A DNA stretch of 5,065 nt. Origin: Planktomarina sp. (GTDB taxonomy: Bacteria > Pseudomonadota > Alphaproteobacteria > Rhodobacterales > Rhodobacteraceae). The translations under genes were made by a program, and so were the position numbers. Location: positions 1-5,065 of the forward strand of contig JAKMFM010000098.1 in assembly GCA_022425445.1 (NCBI GenBank), given 5' to 3'. The notes under the pieces are model-generated. The model saw only the letters and a list, made by a program, of their open reading frames with translations. It had not been told where the DNA came from and did not search any database. This document shows positions 4,617 through 5,065 of this stretch, piece by piece (positions within the stretch are counted from its first letter, which is position 1; every line of letters begins with the position of its first letter).

Positions 4617-5065
4617 GAGCCTTTCGACAGCGCGGCCAAAGCCGGCGTCAAATCCCCATACCCGGTAAAGCGATATTCGTAAGCAAGCCCCATCCGGAGT
4701 GCGCAATCCTGCGCTTTGGCCTCTAGCGCGGCGTCTTTGAGCTGTGCTTGATAGACTAGGGTGGTGTAATTGCCAAAATAGGCATCGCGCAATTGCGGGT
4801 GTTTGTCCAAGCCCATAGGCCGCCAGAAAAAGGCATCAAACTGCCGTACTAAAAAATCAGTGAGATAAAAGCAAGTCAACTCTTTTCGTGCTTCAAAGGC
4901 GGCATTGCCCTCAAAGAAACTGTAACAATGCGGCCCAGAAATCATCGACACGCCCATTTCATCGCAGAGGTTTTGTAAATGCCCCCCGGTGCCGCAATCC
5001 GCATAGACTACAAAAATTTGTAAATAATCATCGCGGTATGTTTCGATATAGTTTTTCACCGCTGG
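4613..5065 (-). CDS. DUF1638 family protein, C-terminal part (5' end outside window)
   Basis: The C-terminal 150 residues or so are visible on the - strand; the frame is still open at the right edge, so the gene is partial. A GTG at 5059-5057 is in frame but is probably an internal valine, because the conserved sequence is already running and no ribosome binding site is visible. The fragment resembles DUF1638 (PF07796), a family without an established function that is, as I recall, sometimes encoded near corrinoid-dependent methyltransferase genes. Counting from that Val, VVYADCGTGGHL (17-28) and GPHCYSFFEG (42-51) carry C22, H44 and C45, with C32, C63 and C119 nearby. These could bind a metal or cofactor, but that is inference. 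An aromatic stretch FYLTDFLVRQFDAFFWRPMG (64-83) follows. No signal peptide or membrane segment is visible in this part. The stop TAG (4615-4613) overlaps the sufE stop. Confidence 0.82.
   Translation of the reverse strand, partial: PAVKNYIETYRDDYLQIFVVYADCGTGGHLQNLCDEMGVSMISGPHCYSFFEGNAAFEARKELTCFYLTDFLVRQFDAFFWRPMGLDKHPQLRDAYFGNYTTLVYQAQLKDAALEAKAQDCALRMGLAYEYRFTGYGDLTPALAALSKGS

Overview
The window looks like ordinary chromosomal sequence from an alphaproteobacterium. It most resembles the roseobacter/Rhodobacteraceae group, with moderate GC. This rests on the character of the PurM, RNase D, SufE and DUF1638 proteins and on the tRNA(CAU) gene with its encoded CCA; all are recognised by eye, with no search run. 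No phage, IS element, CRISPR array, toxin-antitoxin pair or defence system is visible.

Left part (1-1134): two small genes on the + strand. The first encodes a 109-residue GYD-domain (PF08734-like) protein behind an AT-rich leader that carries repeated GCTAA/TTAGC words. The second encodes a 136-residue protein with about four membrane segments that I cannot assign to a family. It is preceded by a dyad-rich, promoter-like region and followed by a strong hairpin terminator at 1014-1064.

Middle (1135-1318): a tRNA gene with a CAU anticodon on the - strand, probably the lysidine-modified tRNA-Ile2 that reads AUA. It is divergent from purM. The spacer of about 107 bases holds back-to-back promoter candidates and a 10-bp palindrome.

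Right part (1319-5065): purM and purN form a tight purine-biosynthesis pair (AIR synthetase and GAR formyltransferase, two steps of IMP synthesis). They are followed on the same strand by rnd (RNase D, 3' exonuclease for tRNA and other RNA trimming) and a stand-alone sufE (sulfur acceptor for the cysteine desulfurase SufS in Fe-S cluster assembly). A DUF1638 gene runs toward sufE from the right edge; the two stop codons overlap and its 5' end lies outside the window.

The points most worth a second look are modest. purN has no canonical start codon at the conserved N-terminus. A near-perfect hairpin spans the rnd stop codon just before sufE. The two left genes have structured upstream regions, and the membrane protein is unassigned. 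I found no evidence for a new multi-gene system.
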